NCBI GenBank assembly: GCA_030549495.1
Contig: JAUIRK010000957.1
Location: 136,501-200,500, forward strand
Direction: 5' to 3'
DNA length: 64,000 nucleotides
Source: Nectonema munidae
Taxonomy: Eukaryota; Nematomorpha; Nectonematoida; Nectonematidae
Position 1 is the first letter of the stretch. Every line of letters begins with the position of its first letter. The notes beneath the pieces are model-generated. The model was given only the letters and a program-made list of their open reading frames with translations, was not told the origin of the DNA and made no database searches. Shown here one piece after another: positions 16,140 through 28,620 of the stretch. A program made the translations under genes and the position numbers.

Positions 16140-16640
16140 AAATGTTGTGAAAATTTGTAAACAATAAAGTGTTTTATATGTTTTCACAACTTTTTGCCTC
16201 ATCAATCACGTGAACCAATGAAAGCATTGTTTGAGAGATTGGCCAATCAAAATTTAAAAAGTGTTCTTTCAAATTGATTTGTTGCCAATCAAGTTACTAA
16301 TTGCGTTTTAAATGTTCAAAGCACTAAGAGTCTGTGAGTGTTGATTTTTCTTACGAGACAGTACTCATTTTATTTTATGGCGTTATGGATTAAATGCAAT
16401 ACAGAATCAAGCAAAGTTGTCACATTTTTTTCTGATATTTATATATTTACTGCTTTCCCTGTTTCATTTCTCCTCGTGACAAAAGACAGTCAATGAAAAA
16501 CTTTCTTCATCAATGCGATATCAAATTGAGAATCACTTTATCTTGACGCCTAAAACTCTTTTGTTGTCTGCTTTGAAACTCTAATGTCTTCATTTTCAAA
16601 GTATGCATGAAACAGAGGCATTATAATTGATCTAGCAACA
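16140..16640. repeat. Non-coding dispersed block, copy B
   Basis: Diverged partner of 7390-7990 in the same orientation. The best shared core is 'gtttgagagattggccaatcaaa' near 16228-16250. A small hairpin 'gttgtgaaaa...ttttcacaac' sits near 16143-16190. No frame is preserved. Confidence 0.6.
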
Positions 16641-17656
16641 AATTACTTACAAATCATTAGAGTAGTAAGCTAAGAATATATTAGTTAGTGTAACTAGTTT
16701 AGTTAATTCATTAGTTATGCGGTAATTGGTTACTTAATCTTAGATTAATTGTTGCAAGTTCAACTGCATTTCCCTCAACTGTTTTACATTAATTCCCCTT
16801 GAAGCTTGATAAATAGATCTTGTTGATCAGCGCCAAATAGGTGCCAAGATGTCCAATTCTTATATTCGTTTTGTAGCAGTAAAGCGTATACTGACAAAGA
16901 CAAAATATGACCATAAAAATGGGAGCAAAGACGCCTCCTGGTTTATTTGGGCATCGAGGTTATAATGAACGGTGTTATAATGAATCCACGGTGTACTTGT
17001 TTTCTTTTTCACTGATGTGTGTGGATTGCTTACACCAGAATTGGAAAATATGGGCAATAAAACGTTCATAATGTGTGAATTGCATAAGGAAAAATATGAG
17101 ATTTTCGGAGAATAATTGGAATTTTAAAAAACTGCTGTCCAAAAATGATTACTCTTCGGCAAATTCAAAACTTTTTTCATTATTGATTTATTGTACTTTT
17201 TTTTAAAAGTATGCCTTAACTTTGTTTCAAAGAATGTGTGTGTGTGTGGGTAGATTCGTAATTGAAGTAAAGTAGAAGGAAACACGGGGCTTGCTTTTTC
17301 TGAAAGTTGAATGTAGGAGAGAAGAGAGGGAAATGAAAGAAAATGTCGAAAAACGTGAACGCCATATTTTTAAGTAATCGAAAAGTGAATATATCAAATT
17401 TCATTTCACCTTGATTTTAATTCGAAAATTCTTACAAAATTTTTTTGTCAAATGTTAAACCGGAAGTTTTGTGTTTTATTCCACAAATTTCAAGTGTAAA
17501 ATTTAAAATCTCTAGAAATTTCATCTAATTTGAAATCTGGAATATATCAAATAAAGTATCAACGGCTTAAAATGGGAGTGCAGATGAGCTTTGAGGTTTT
17601 GGTAGATGAAAAATCAGTGCTTTGTATTTCCGCGATTGTTAACCACGCTTTCAAGT
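16641..17656. other. Gene-free; pogo-like terminal fragment
   Basis: Around 16950-16995 'cgaggttataatgaacggtgttataatgaatcc' type sequence resembles the repeated TTATAA/CGAA pattern inside Tigger/pogo ends, but only one end is visible. A TG run lies at 17236-17248. No gene is supported. Confidence 0.35.
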
Positions 17657-17660
17657 TTAA

Positions 17661-17790
17661 CCCATTAAGTACCATAGAAATCAGATGATATTTAAAAAAA
17701 CGCAGACGATTTATATTCAAAGACATTGAAAAAAGCAGACGAAGATGAAATTACTTATGTTCCCAAATGGGAACATTGGGACTTAATGGG
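17661..17790 (-). mobile_element. TTAA MITE (piggyBac-like ends), copy 1
   Basis: A 130-bp element starting CCCATTAAGT and ending ACTTAATGGG, flanked by TTAA at 17657-17660 and 17791-17794. It is related in inverted orientation to 27681-27811 and 38993-39122; all share 'gcagacga' or 'cgtctgc' pairs and 'tttatattcaaag'. TTAA duplication with CCC/GGG ends is the piggyBac superfamily signature. There is no coding capacity. Confidence 0.85.
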
Positions 17791-17794
17791 TTAA

Positions 17795-19715
17795 GTTAGA
17801 GTGGGAGAAAAACAAGAACTTTAATTCTGAGAGATATAAGTTCAACAGATCATTTTCTAATAGAAAAACCTTAAGTATGCGACGAGATAGACTCTATATC
17901 AATATATATCAGCCTGGGGTGGAGGCCGGGCAAATCATAAATAAGATGCAGGGTTTAGTTTAAGTTGGGGGCGATTCTGTTTATAATCAGGATCGCAGAA
18001 ATTCCAAGAATCGAAATCAGAACCAACCCATTTTTTTTAAACTCAAAATCAGACTCAGAATCAAAATCAGACGTTGAGGACCACAAAAATTAGATTCTCT
18101 CCTTAATTGTAGCGCTGGAAGTTTCGCTAGTATACAAAAAACTAAGAACTGTGCTTCACACTACCTTTCCTATAGAAGCAACATAATTAGATGAAAATAG
18201 GCCTACAGAGTAGAAATCACGGGTAGAGAAAGAATTTTTCCATTCTTGCAGACATGAAGTCATGCATATCTGCCCTTTAGTGTTTGACAGCTACGACAAA
18301 CAATAAAAGGGATATTTCAGCCAATCATGTGTCAGCACGGATGATCAGCGTAATGATTGATTAAGCTAATTGAAACTAAAGCAATCCATCTTTCCACAGC
18401 TAGGAAAACTGATCTGTAAACATCTCGAAATATCTTTTTTACTAATTCACTATCAGAAATAGAATTGAGAATTAAGATCAGAATCAAAATCCGAATTTTA
18501 AGAATGAGAGAGAAAATTCCGAGAATTAGAATCAGGATCATAAGTGTTATCCAAAATCGGCTCCAACTCTGGGCCAAGCGGATGCGAGTTATTTTTGATA
18601 GCCCGCGTAGAGTTCTAGTTCAATGGGAAAAATAGAAAAATAGAATCTGGCATGCTTGACAATTTTATGAGCACAAATGACTATTGACACTTGTGACTTT
18701 TCAATTAACATATCATAACATATTTGTTTAGGCAAAATATAGGCCAATGCCTGTAAAATTTGCATCTTAAAACTATTAAGTATTAAAATAAAATCTCGTA
18801 GACTGCCAAAATATATCAAGCTGGTTCTTGAAATCATTGACTGTGAGAGAATGGACTACTTCTCACGGTAAGTACTTCAATCATCAAAGACTGATAAGTG
18901 GGTTTGACGGTAAGTGTTTTGAAATCGTTTATATTTTGCAATCCGTAAATTCTTGCTGAGAACGGAGGTAAAACATTTCTTTATGATAAGCAATCATATC
19001 AAGAAACATCTTGATCGATGAGACAAAACACGGTTTTTGTGATTCAATGCAAATTTTCATTTTCACTTCTCTGAATTACTTAATTAACAAAAAATTAATG
19101 ATTCTATAACAAATGGCAAAAGAAGGTAACTTTTTAGAAGATTTTATATTCTCTCTCACTATTTCAAATAAATTCTTTCTACAAATTTTATGTTAGAAAA
19201 TGAAAAAGCATACTTTTAAAAATTATGCCTGGTGCACCTTTGAAGATAGCCAGGTGCGCGACGAAAGGGAGCCATGTGTACCCTAAGATTCCATCTAGAT
19301 CAGCTATTCTTAACAAGGGGTGCGAGAAACGACCAAATTATGGATAACATATGTAGTAGTAGTAGTAGTAGTAGTAGAAAAACTCACTTATTATTATGTT
19401 TTATCTGTACATATTATTCCATTTTTCCAAACCAATCTCAATGGTGCGCCCCAAAGACTCAGTTATTTCATAGAGGCGGCATAGGGTAAAAAAGTAAAAT
19501 TATAATATTTTAATAATGATTTTAAATATCAATCATTCAAATGTGAAATTAATTATCAAAGTAATTTAAATCTTATTTTATGATGAACTGTTTTAGACAA
19601 AAACTCAAAAAAAACTTAAAATATGTTAAATAAAGTCATTAACTTTATTAGAAAATTTCAAAACTATCGGAAAATATTAATTCCTTCTCAATATTATGTA
19701 GTCAATACTTTAAAG
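17795..19715. other. Gene-free; degenerate GAATCA stretches
   Basis: Two degenerate arrays of 'aatcaga' units lie at about 17980-18075 and 18455-18545. A TAG triplet run lies at 19353-19377. At 19300-19450 'ttcttaacaaggggtgcgag' and 'atggtgcgcccc' resemble hAT MITE ends but cannot be bounded. No gene is supported. Confidence 0.45.
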
Positions 19716-20197
19716 CAAGGTTTCCCAATGTGGTCCACATGGACCCCAAAGAGTCCATTGGGAATTTAAGAGGGTCCATGGACAAAAATATGAATATTGG
19801 GGGTCCTTTTAACACAGTAAGGGGTCCATGAAGTCTTGGCCAAAAATAAAGAATATGCAATCAAATAACAAATGAGTTATCAGCATCCACTGCTTTTAGC
19901 GCTTTGACCAGCTATTTATGCAGTATATTCTGAAATGTTTATAGCAAAAAGTGTATAACGGAAGCATATTTTATATGGTTTGGACGTCTAATGACCATGT
20001 TACTCATTTTTATCTTATCACCAACCATGTAAGTAACGATAACGATTTCCTAAAATGTTAAATGTTAATCAATTGGAATGGTTTTTCCTATTTGAATCTA
20101 CATATTTATACATGTCCCTTAGAGATCATGGGGGTCCACAATTAATAAGGTTATCGCTCAAAGCGTCCACAAGCAAAAAAAAGGTTAAGATCCCCTG
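19716..20197. mobile_element. hAT-like MITE next to a host start codon
   Basis: The left end CAAGGTTTCCCAATGTGGTC pairs with the right end read inverted, CAGGGGATCTTAACC. Subterminal 'gggtccacatggacccc'-like motifs recur inside. The flanks CTTTAAAG (left) and TTTTAAAG (right) match at 7 of 8 bases, a possible 8-bp duplication. There is no transposase. It stops 17 bases before the ATG at 20215, so it probably lies in the leader or promoter of that gene. Confidence 0.55.
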
Positions 20198-20214
20198 TTT
20201 TTTAAAGCATCAAA

Positions 20215-20633
20215 ATGGAAGCGGAACAAGTAATCAACAGGCAAATGGTTTCGTATTTTCTCGTTTATTTCGCCATTTCCACATTCCTATATCTATTTTA
20301 TTTCAAAAACGCAGCATACACAGATTTCAAAACGAACTTGAAACCAACTTACCCATATAAGAATTGTCAGGAGCTTGAGTGTGAGTATTTGTGTGTGTGT
20401 GTGTGTGTGAAGAATCTCCTTTCTGATCCTGCCTGAATAGAACAAAGCTATTCCTAAATCTATATATGCATATGTATGGTATATATGTATGCATTTGTGT
20501 GTTAGTGTGTGTGCGTGTTAATATGCATTCGCACAAATTTAAGTCAGAATAAATTGTCAGCATTGGAGAACTATGTCAAATCAATAAAAGCCTCTCGAAA
20601 TATCGACTTTGTCAGTACCGTGCAAGTGAGCAG
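20215..20633 (+). CDS. First two exons of a host membrane-protein gene
   Basis: Exon 1 (20215-20380) begins with an ATG in a good context (aaaATGG) and ends at a consensus GTGAGT donor. Exon 2 (20561-20633) starts after 'attgtcag' and ends at GTAAAT. The phases agree: exon 1 leaves one base that exon 2 completes, and the join is open throughout. The product starts MEAEQVINRQM, followed by a hydrophobic span of about 20 residues (VSYFLVYFAISTFLYLFYF) and then a polar stretch with TYPYKNCQELE and ENYVKSIKASR. This topology, a short N-terminal tail plus a signal anchor, fits a type II membrane protein such as many Golgi enzymes, but I do not recognise the family. Exon 2 ends in phase 2; no next exon was found, so the gene continues through a long intron or outside the window. 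Confidence 0.6.
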
Positions 20634-23600
20634 GTAAATCACTCATTTTGATAGCTTATTAAATAACTAACACTTATTGATACGTGTTTGATTGAAGGAA
20701 CGCACTTCCGAATCATTTTTATGTGCAGCACACAAAACATTTTCCAAGACCAGTAATATAACCAGTAATATTATCATTTGAATCGTAAAAAAATAGAAAC
20801 GTTTATTAGCTGTAAAGTTGTGAAAATTGATAAAACGATGTGATAAGTAAATTAGATGTTTTTAAATTTATGAAACTATTGTATTAAGATGGCGTTAATT
20901 TATTGACATTAACTCCTATATTTTAATAATTCACGGATTAACATATCTTACATTATCAACTAGAAAAGGGGTTTTTAGTTTTGTCCAAATTTTTGCTTAT
21001 GATTTAACTTTTACTTTGATCTACTAATCTATGATTATTTCAGGATTCTCACTTTTCGAGGATGATTTTTATCAATATTATTATTAATATTTGATAGTAA
21101 ATAACTAATTTATAACTTCGTGTTAGTAAAACAACAAATAATTTTTTTTAATCGATCTATAAAAACTTTTTTTTTGTGTTTGAAAATAAATCTTCTTCTT
21201 CATAGTCTTAATGGTGCATAAAATAAAAACTGTATATTATAGGATAAAATTTTTACAACAGAACCTCAATTCTTACTCAGAATAACTTCTAGAAACTGAA
21301 AAATACATTCCTCTTTGTTGGTGAAAAGAGAAAATTATAATTATTTTAGACTCTTTTGAAATGCATCAATGACAATATATCAGAAGGTATCACTTTGTTC
21401 CAAATATCGCAAATGAACATGATTATGAAAAAAGAGTTTGTAAAGGAAACAAAAAACTAGAAAAGACAGTGAGAAAAAAATTCTAAAAATAATTATAAAT
21501 AAACAATAACATAAGAGTTTGATGAAAAAAATGCTCGAGCATCCGTCGTTGATAAAATTAAAAAATTTGTCAAATCCCCCATGAAAGTTTTAATCAGAAG
21601 TGCAGAGGAGCCGAGCTAGAAGGAAATTCAAACAAGCCAATTTTAGGACATTTTTTCCTAAACTCATTTTTTTTCTGAATATTCTATATACGAAAACAGT
21701 GTGAATGAATCCCGTAATACTCGAAATACCACCCAAGCTCTTGTATTATTCAACATTTACGTTTTTTTTTCATTTTTTTCAATTTTTTGGAGAAAAATGA
21801 AAACGCAATTTATATAAAACACCCAAAAAAGTGATACATTTCAAATAATTCATTTCATATGTAATTGCCAACTGAAGTGATAATAATCACTCAATAGAAA
21901 AGTAGATGAGGCATTTCACTCAAATATACCAAAGAATTAATCTTCTGGTACTTTTCAAGAGTTAGACTAAATGATTTTAGCGAAAATGTGCGTGCCGTAA
22001 CATACGTTTACTGCTCATTGTGTGATGATCAGCTAATTTAGAGTACTGTATGTATATGATTTATTTAATGAAAAATAGCATAGCAAAGTAGATATATCGA
22101 TCCATTTTGAGAAAATGCAAGCAAAGCTCACGAGTCGAACAGGAAGAGCACTGAGGAAATAGCACTTCTTTGGAGCATCCTCGAAGATGCAAGACTTTTT
22201 AGATTACGTTGGAAAGGAAGGAGCTTTACAGGCTAAAACTAAGGGCATCATTTCTTCTCTCTACTCCAAAGAATTTCCATTTATATTTTTATAATATTAA
22301 TAACAATAAATCATATAAAAAAGTTCAACATAATATTGACTGAATACACAAATATATATTGGATTTTTTAAAAAGAAAAATGCATGAAAGTAAGAAATTC
22401 AGTTTGGAGTGTCTATGTATTGTATTGTATATATATGTATGTGTGTATAGATAAATACAAAAAGTATCATTTTCAATAAAGTGTAAAAAAACGATTTGAA
22501 CGGCGCACCAGCGTTCTTTGATGGAGAGAGGATTGTGTGTGTGCGTCTACGTTTTTGTAAGAGCAGAGTGGTAATTATATTTCATCTTTTGCACACACTT
22601 CAAGAAGTGTTCGTGTCTTAGGCAGCGGTGAGAGATCAGAGAAGAAAAGGCAAACTGAAATAGCGCATCAATGGAGCAAGAAGTCACAAGAGAAGAGGAG
22701 AGAACAAGGAACAATCAATGGATTCAACCTTACTTTCACTGATCACTATGTGTGTGTATGTGTGTGTGTGTGTTAATGTTTACCCCCGCTTTCCTGGATT
22801 TAGGTTTCCTGGGGTCCCTTACTAATTTTGAGCGTTTTGTTGCCGGAAATATTTAGATTTAAAAAAAAATTAATAATAAAAAATTAGCCACTAATAGGAA
22901 ATCTCTAGACCTGCTTTCTCGTGGCGAAGTTGCTTAAAAGCTAAATGACATAGAGGTGGAAAGCAAAAAACAGCTTCGCGTAGAACAAGTTAGAGCATTG
23001 GAGAAAATAACTCTGATTCCAACTTGAAAGCAAAAAGTTGTAGTGCAGCAAAAAAAAGAGCGCTGGCAAACGTTCAAAATGAAAAGAGATTATTGCGGAC
23101 AAAGGAAAAAGTGATAGGGCGAACAAAAATTGACCTAATAACTCAAAAAATATTGACTTTTTTGTAAAAAAAATTGACTTTTTGGCAGAAAAAATTTACT
23201 TTTTCAAAAAAAGGTTTTTTATAACTTACAAAAGAGAACTGAAGCCTGATAGCGTCTTTAACAGATTTTCGGAGCCACGAAAAAAATTTTCCGGGCCCCG
23301 GAGTTATGTTTTTTTAGCTCCGGTGTGAGTTCCAACACGCTCTTATAGTTAAGTGTATATTTTTAAAAAATTTAATAAAAAATAACCAAGAAAACAGTTA
23401 TGATTAGAGAATATATGCATGTTTTACTTGAAATTAACATTTCCGCTAGCTTTCTTCTAAAAAACGTCGAGTGGTTTAATCATGCAGAGCCAGTTAGTGG
23501 AGGCGTATTTAAATTTTTACGGCTCCGGTTCCTTCCATGTAGAAAAATTCATCTATCGCAACCCTGATTTTTATTACTTTTTAAATCATTTAAGGCCTCT

Positions 23601-23736
23601 TTTTCTTCTATAAATAATAAAAAGAACAAAATTTAACTTAAAAACTTCAAAGTTATTGACCCTTATACTTTAAAATATTTACTTTATTTCATAAAAAATT
23701 CACTTAAAAATTATTTTAAGCTTTTTTATTTAGAAG
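20634..23736. other. No exon recognised; probably intronic
   Basis: Mostly AT-rich. TG repeats lie at 22747-22773. The stretch 22490-22780 is richer in G and purines and could be a leader or regulatory region, but no open exon with matching phase was found. Short GC-richer words (ggagccacg, ccgggccccgg, acggctccgg) at 23270-23530 probably belong to the hAT relic that follows. Confidence 0.4.
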
Positions 23737-24235
23737 AATTGAAATACATAAGGAAATAATTAAATATATTAGAAGAAAAATTTCTATCTTTTGCTAGAAG
23801 CTTTTTTAACATCGAAAATGATCTTTCTACAGGACAAGTTGTAGCTTGACAATTTTGTAACTCTGCATAAGTACTGGAAGAAATGTTTAGCTTTTTCAAT
23901 TCTATATCTTTAATATCGTTATTTTCAGACCTTTTATTCGAATAATTTTTAATTCCACAATCATCGTGATCAAACTTGATAGAGTAAAAAAGTCTTGCTG
24001 CATCTTTTATGCCAAAAGAAGTTGACTCAACAAACTGCCCTAACAGAATATAGTTTTCTTTATGTTAAGCAGATGTTTATGTCATTTTAAACAACTGATG
24101 CTTTCTCTTTCTTAACCAAAATTCCATTTTTGCATTCAAAAAAATTTACAATTTCTTTTATTTTTGGTAAGTGATCGCAATAGTAAGAAGCAGCGTTCAG
24201 CCAGCTTGCCCATCTTGTAATAATTGGAGAAAAAC
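23737..24235 (-). pseudogene. hAT transposase relic, C-terminal half
   Basis: Translated on the minus strand, 24235 to about 24085 gives TRWASWLNAASYYCDHLPK, a typical hAT core block (TRWgTWLxAAxYY). About 23950 to 23737 gives CQATTCPVERSFSMLKKLL then AKDRNFSSN, the hAT C-terminal dimerisation region with its conserved ERSFS. Frames change between blocks and stops occur, so it is dead. Similar AT-rich 'ttgac..aaaaaaatt.ac' strings flank it at 23152-23205 and 24260-24315, but intact ends or an 8-bp duplication were not found. Confidence 0.75.
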
Positions 24236-25430
24236 TTGAGCAAAAATGTTTGTAAAAAAATTGACATAAAAAAAATTATTGACTTTTAATAGAAAAAAAA
24301 TTTACTTTATTGACCTTAAAAAATTTTAAAAATAATCGAAAATTAAGTAAATATCCCCCTAGTGATTAGGCTAAAGGCTATTTTCAGCGATGAAACAAAA
24401 TTGGGTTTTGTTGTTATTAATGCAGATATATATTATACGGCCTAAAGGAATGAGGTGTAACGAATGCTTATTTCAAAAATATTTAAGAAAGAAAGAAGAA
24501 AGAAATTTATTTGAAATAACTTCGAATTACTTTTAAAAAAAAAAGCATTGCACAAGCATGTTTTTCCATACACACACAAAGAGTAGATTAATTATTTTAT
24601 TACAGCATTGATGAAATTCAAAAAGGCTAAAAAGTCGCTTTTATGAATAAGCATCAAAAAATATTGAAAAAATGAGAAATTACAAAAAAAACGTCAAAAA
24701 AAGGAAAGACAATTTCATTTTTACTGTGGCATCTTACATTGTTCAAAAAGTATACTAAATATATAGGATAAAGAGATATAATAAATATATGCATATATGT
24801 ATAATATATAAATATTCATATGTTGTGTTGATTGATGTATATATATATATATATCCATTTTTACTTTTAACAAATAGGAATAAAATAGTTCTGATAAAGT
24901 ATTAAATATTTAATTACTGTGTATTTGACAATAATAACAATGCTGAAAAAATATACATAAAATATAAAATTTTCAGTAAAAATATTTTTAATGTACATAT
25001 TGAAAGAACTATTATTTCAAACTAATGCTACCTAAAAGCTCAAAAAATTTAACTTTGAAATTCCAGTTTAATTTCAGAAAACCTTATATTGATTGATTGA
25101 AATATGTAATATATATAATAATAATAATAATAATAATACTACCAATACGACTTTCTTGAAAGATTTTGTAGCTTGTTTGATTTGAAGAAAGAATGTAAAC
25201 TGTTTTTCATATAGTTCTTTTTCATGTATATATATCATTAGAAAGCTTATCGTTTGCTACATACTCTAGAATAATTTATTTTTGCAAAAGTTTTAACAAA
25301 TTTTAATAAATGGACATTACTTCGAAAAATTTTGTCTAAATTTTTGAAAAAATTACGGACCACCTTTTTGTTTAAGCATAATGTGATGATTTTTAAAAAA
25401 AATTGAATGAAAATGATATCATTGGAAAGG
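24236..25430. other. Gene-free AT-rich stretch
   Basis: TA dinucleotides at 24837-24854 and an ATA/TAA triplet run at about 25118-25137. No coding or RNA feature is supported. Confidence 0.5.
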
Positions 25431-26965
25431 TATACCTCTTTGGGTAACATAGGCTAGGTTATACAAATAAATATATTTTCATTTTTCCAAAATCTGCTTT
25501 TATGTGAGGTCAGTCAAGTTTTATCTAGTTTCAAAAAATACCAATAATAATTAACGTTCTTAATTTATATAATATTTTTTCAATATTTTATATTCACAAA
25601 GGTAAAATATGATTTTTACATTTTAAAATTTCATAGTTGAAGAAAACTGTCGAAAATTAATATATATTTTTTACTTTTTATGGGTCAGTAGTACAGGTCA
25701 GTATAATGTTTTTCTAATAAATTTAAAATTATTTTTAAAGTGAAAAATGTTGATCGAATGTACAAGATTTGAAGCTATACTCTTTGTGGGTAAAATAGGC
25801 TAGGTTTTACAAATAAATATATTTTTATTTTTCCAAAATCCGCTTTTATGTGAGGTCAGTTAACTTTTATCTAGTTTCAAAAAATACCAATAATTAACGT
25901 GATGAGTTTATATATTATTTCTTCAAAATTTAATATTCACAAAGGTAGAACATGGTTTTTAACATTTCAAAATGTCATAGTTAAATAAAACTGTCGAAAA
26001 TTAATACAGTCAAACCTGCCTTAGCGACCCCCTGTATTAAACGACTCCCTGCCCATAACGACCTTTTTTTTTCCTCCCAATGAAAATTTGACTGTTTTCA
26101 CCGTGTATTTAACGACACACTGTCTAACGCGACCTACGACCATGTTTTTGAATGAAATTTATCTCTAAGTACTGATTTAAGCGACTATTTTTTGTTGAAT
26201 ATTATAACTTATTTTTTCACAAATGTTTTTATTTGTTAAGCACTGTTGTAATGAACGATTGTTCTTATAATTTCTCTCATTATCATTTTTTCATACCAGC
26301 ACAGAGCATAGTATGAATTCTATATAGTGTACACTGTACTGTACATACACTAATAGCGACTGCTCACAAAATAAAAAGTGTAACTCTCACAGCAGGGCTA
26401 GTATAATTGTTGTATACACATGATATTGATAAACATTGTGATAAATCATTCCAATGATGTGTAGTGTTCATCTCATTACAAGAGTATGAAATAAAATTCT
26501 TAGTAAACCTTAGCGACCCCCTGTCGACCCATTGTATAGCGACCATAGTTTTTTCCTCCCGACGAAAATTGAACTGTTTTCACCCTGTATTTAGCGACAC
26601 ACTGTCTAACGCGACCGTCGACTATGTTTTGCACTAAAATTTATTTAAAAAATCTGCATTAAACGACTATTTTGCAGACAGTTACATTTTAAACACACTT
26701 GAAAAAAATAGTGCAATTGTTGCACAGTAAGACTAGTAAACCTGAATTTCTTTTGTGACACATCATATGTCGTACAGCAATACTTTGAACACAATCAATA
26801 TGACATGGATGAAATCAGCCTTATGATGAATAAAAGCTAAAAGATTTTCCTTGTTGATTTCTCATTATCAGCCATTTTTCATATCTTTTGTTCTTGTTTT
26901 TTACGTAAGTTTATTGGTTACAAATTTCAATATAATTGTTAGATCATGTTTACATAGTAGGTAAT

Positions 26966-28620
26966 ATGTCGAAAAAAAGAACATCACTTGCTCTTCAACA
27001 AAAGTACGATGTAATTAAACTTTTATTTTATTAGTGGCAGAGCAGTATATAAAATAGCTACTGAGATGGGTGTAGGTAAAACTCAAATCCAAATTCAAAA
27101 AGAAAAAACTATCTCACAGGTAATGAAGAGATAAACACTCTAACATACAGGGGGTTTATTGACGCTTTGGCTAGAGGCCTTCCAGTCAGTGGACCAATTC
27201 TCAAAACTAAAGCTTTGCTGAAGAACTTGGAAAATCGAATTTTAAAACTTCAAATGGTTGGCTGGGGAGCTTTATTGGTAGAAACAAGATTGTTTTTGGT
27301 AACATGACAGGCGAAAGAGCATATATTTGCCAATCAACCGTTGAAGAATGGAAATTGAAACTTGAGAAAATTTGTGAATGCTATAAGTAGAAATACATTT
27401 TTAATTTAGACAAAACTGGGCTTTTTTTCAAAGACACAACAAAAAAAACTTTTTATTTGAAAGATAAAAAAAGTTTCGAATTGTTGATTTGTAAAATTTG
27501 TGATAGTTTTTATGTGAAGGATGTCCATGTGGAAAACGATTAAAGGGAAGAATAACAATAGCACGTTGTGCCAGTATAACTGGAGAAAAAATAAAACCTT
27601 TAGTGATTGCAAAAATCAAAGTTTCCTTGATGTTTTTCAAAAGTGAAGTTGAGCTCTTTAACAGTGGAGTACTAGTTTAACCCATTTACGCCCAATGTTC
27701 CTATTTTGTAACATAAGTAAATTCATCTTCGTCTGCTTTTTTCAATGACTTTGAATATAAATCGTCTGCTTTTTTTTTAGATATCGTCTGCTTTGCTTGG
27801 TCTTAAATGGGTTAATAGAAAAGCTTGGATGACTGATGAGATTTTTGAAGACTCGCTACAAAATATTTATAGGAAAATGAAAGTTGGAAAAAGGAACGTC
27901 CTTCTATTCATTAATAATGCCCCTTGTCATCCCAATCTTAAGCTCAGTAACGTTAAAATTCAAGGTATAATTGAAGCAATGAAGTTGAAGTTTAGAAAAC
28001 GACAAGTAAATGTTTTTTTAATTCGCTAATTTTTCTATAGCTTTTCCATATAGTCAGACAAATGGACAGAGATGAATCAAGATGTATTAATGCAAGTCAG
28101 TCCTTAAAATCAACACAAATATTGGATGTATTTTTATTGTGTATTGCAGCATGGGAAGAAGTTGAAGAAAGCACAATCAAGAAATGCTTCATAAAGGCAG
28201 GATTTCGCAAAGAAAACATTTCTGTGTGGAATCCTGAGATTGAAGAAGAAATACCTACTGCAGTTAAAAATTTAAGTAGAGATGTTTTCGGGGCTGAGTA
28301 TGAAGCTGTTGCAAATATTGATAAAGACTTGTACACATGCGATGTTAAGAATAGCGTCTTTGACTTACCCGGAAAAGAAGCATTGAAAGAGATCGAAAGA
28401 GAAAAGAAGAGAGTTCTTTGGAAAGTGATGAAGAAGCAGAAGAAAGTGGCACATACTCTTTAAAAGAAGCAATAGAAATTGCCGATAAACTAAAAAAGTT
28501 TACTCTTCATCATGGCTTAGGAAAAGCTCTGGAATACATGGTGAAAACAAGTTCGGATGTTGACAAAATGTCAGCAAAATCCTTACAACAAAAAAGGATA
28601 ACTGATTATTTTAAAGTTTA
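26966..28620 (+). pseudogene. Tigger/pogo transposase, decayed
   Basis: Starts MSKKRTSLALQQKYDVIKL, the CENP-B-type N-terminal helix-turn-helix, then IATEMGVGKTQIQ. The CENP-B DNA-binding second half is visible as ALARGLPVSGPILKTKAL. The DDE catalytic part begins with NLDKTGLFFKD and continues past the MITE with KAWMTDEIFEDSL and NVLLFINNAPCHP (second aspartate replaced by asparagine in LLFINNAPCH, where LLxxDNAPxH is usual). The last part is open from 28062 to 28463, with ITDYFKV as the probable C-terminus ending at 28620. Several frame changes and at least one early stop make it inactive. Family members move by cut-and-paste. Confidence 0.85.
27681..27811 (+). mobile_element. TTAA MITE, copy 2, inside the Tigger
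   Basis: A 131-bp element from CCCATTTACGCCC to CTTAAATGGG, flanked by TTAA at 27677-27680 and 27812-27815. It lies between transposase blocks of the Tigger, so it inserted after the Tigger. It is close to copy 3 (38993-39122), with few differences by eye. Confidence 0.9.

Noticed and set aside
20327-20563. Minus-strand frame rich in His-Thr repeats
   Set aside because: It is the antisense of TG dinucleotide repeats in the intron of the plus-strand gene.
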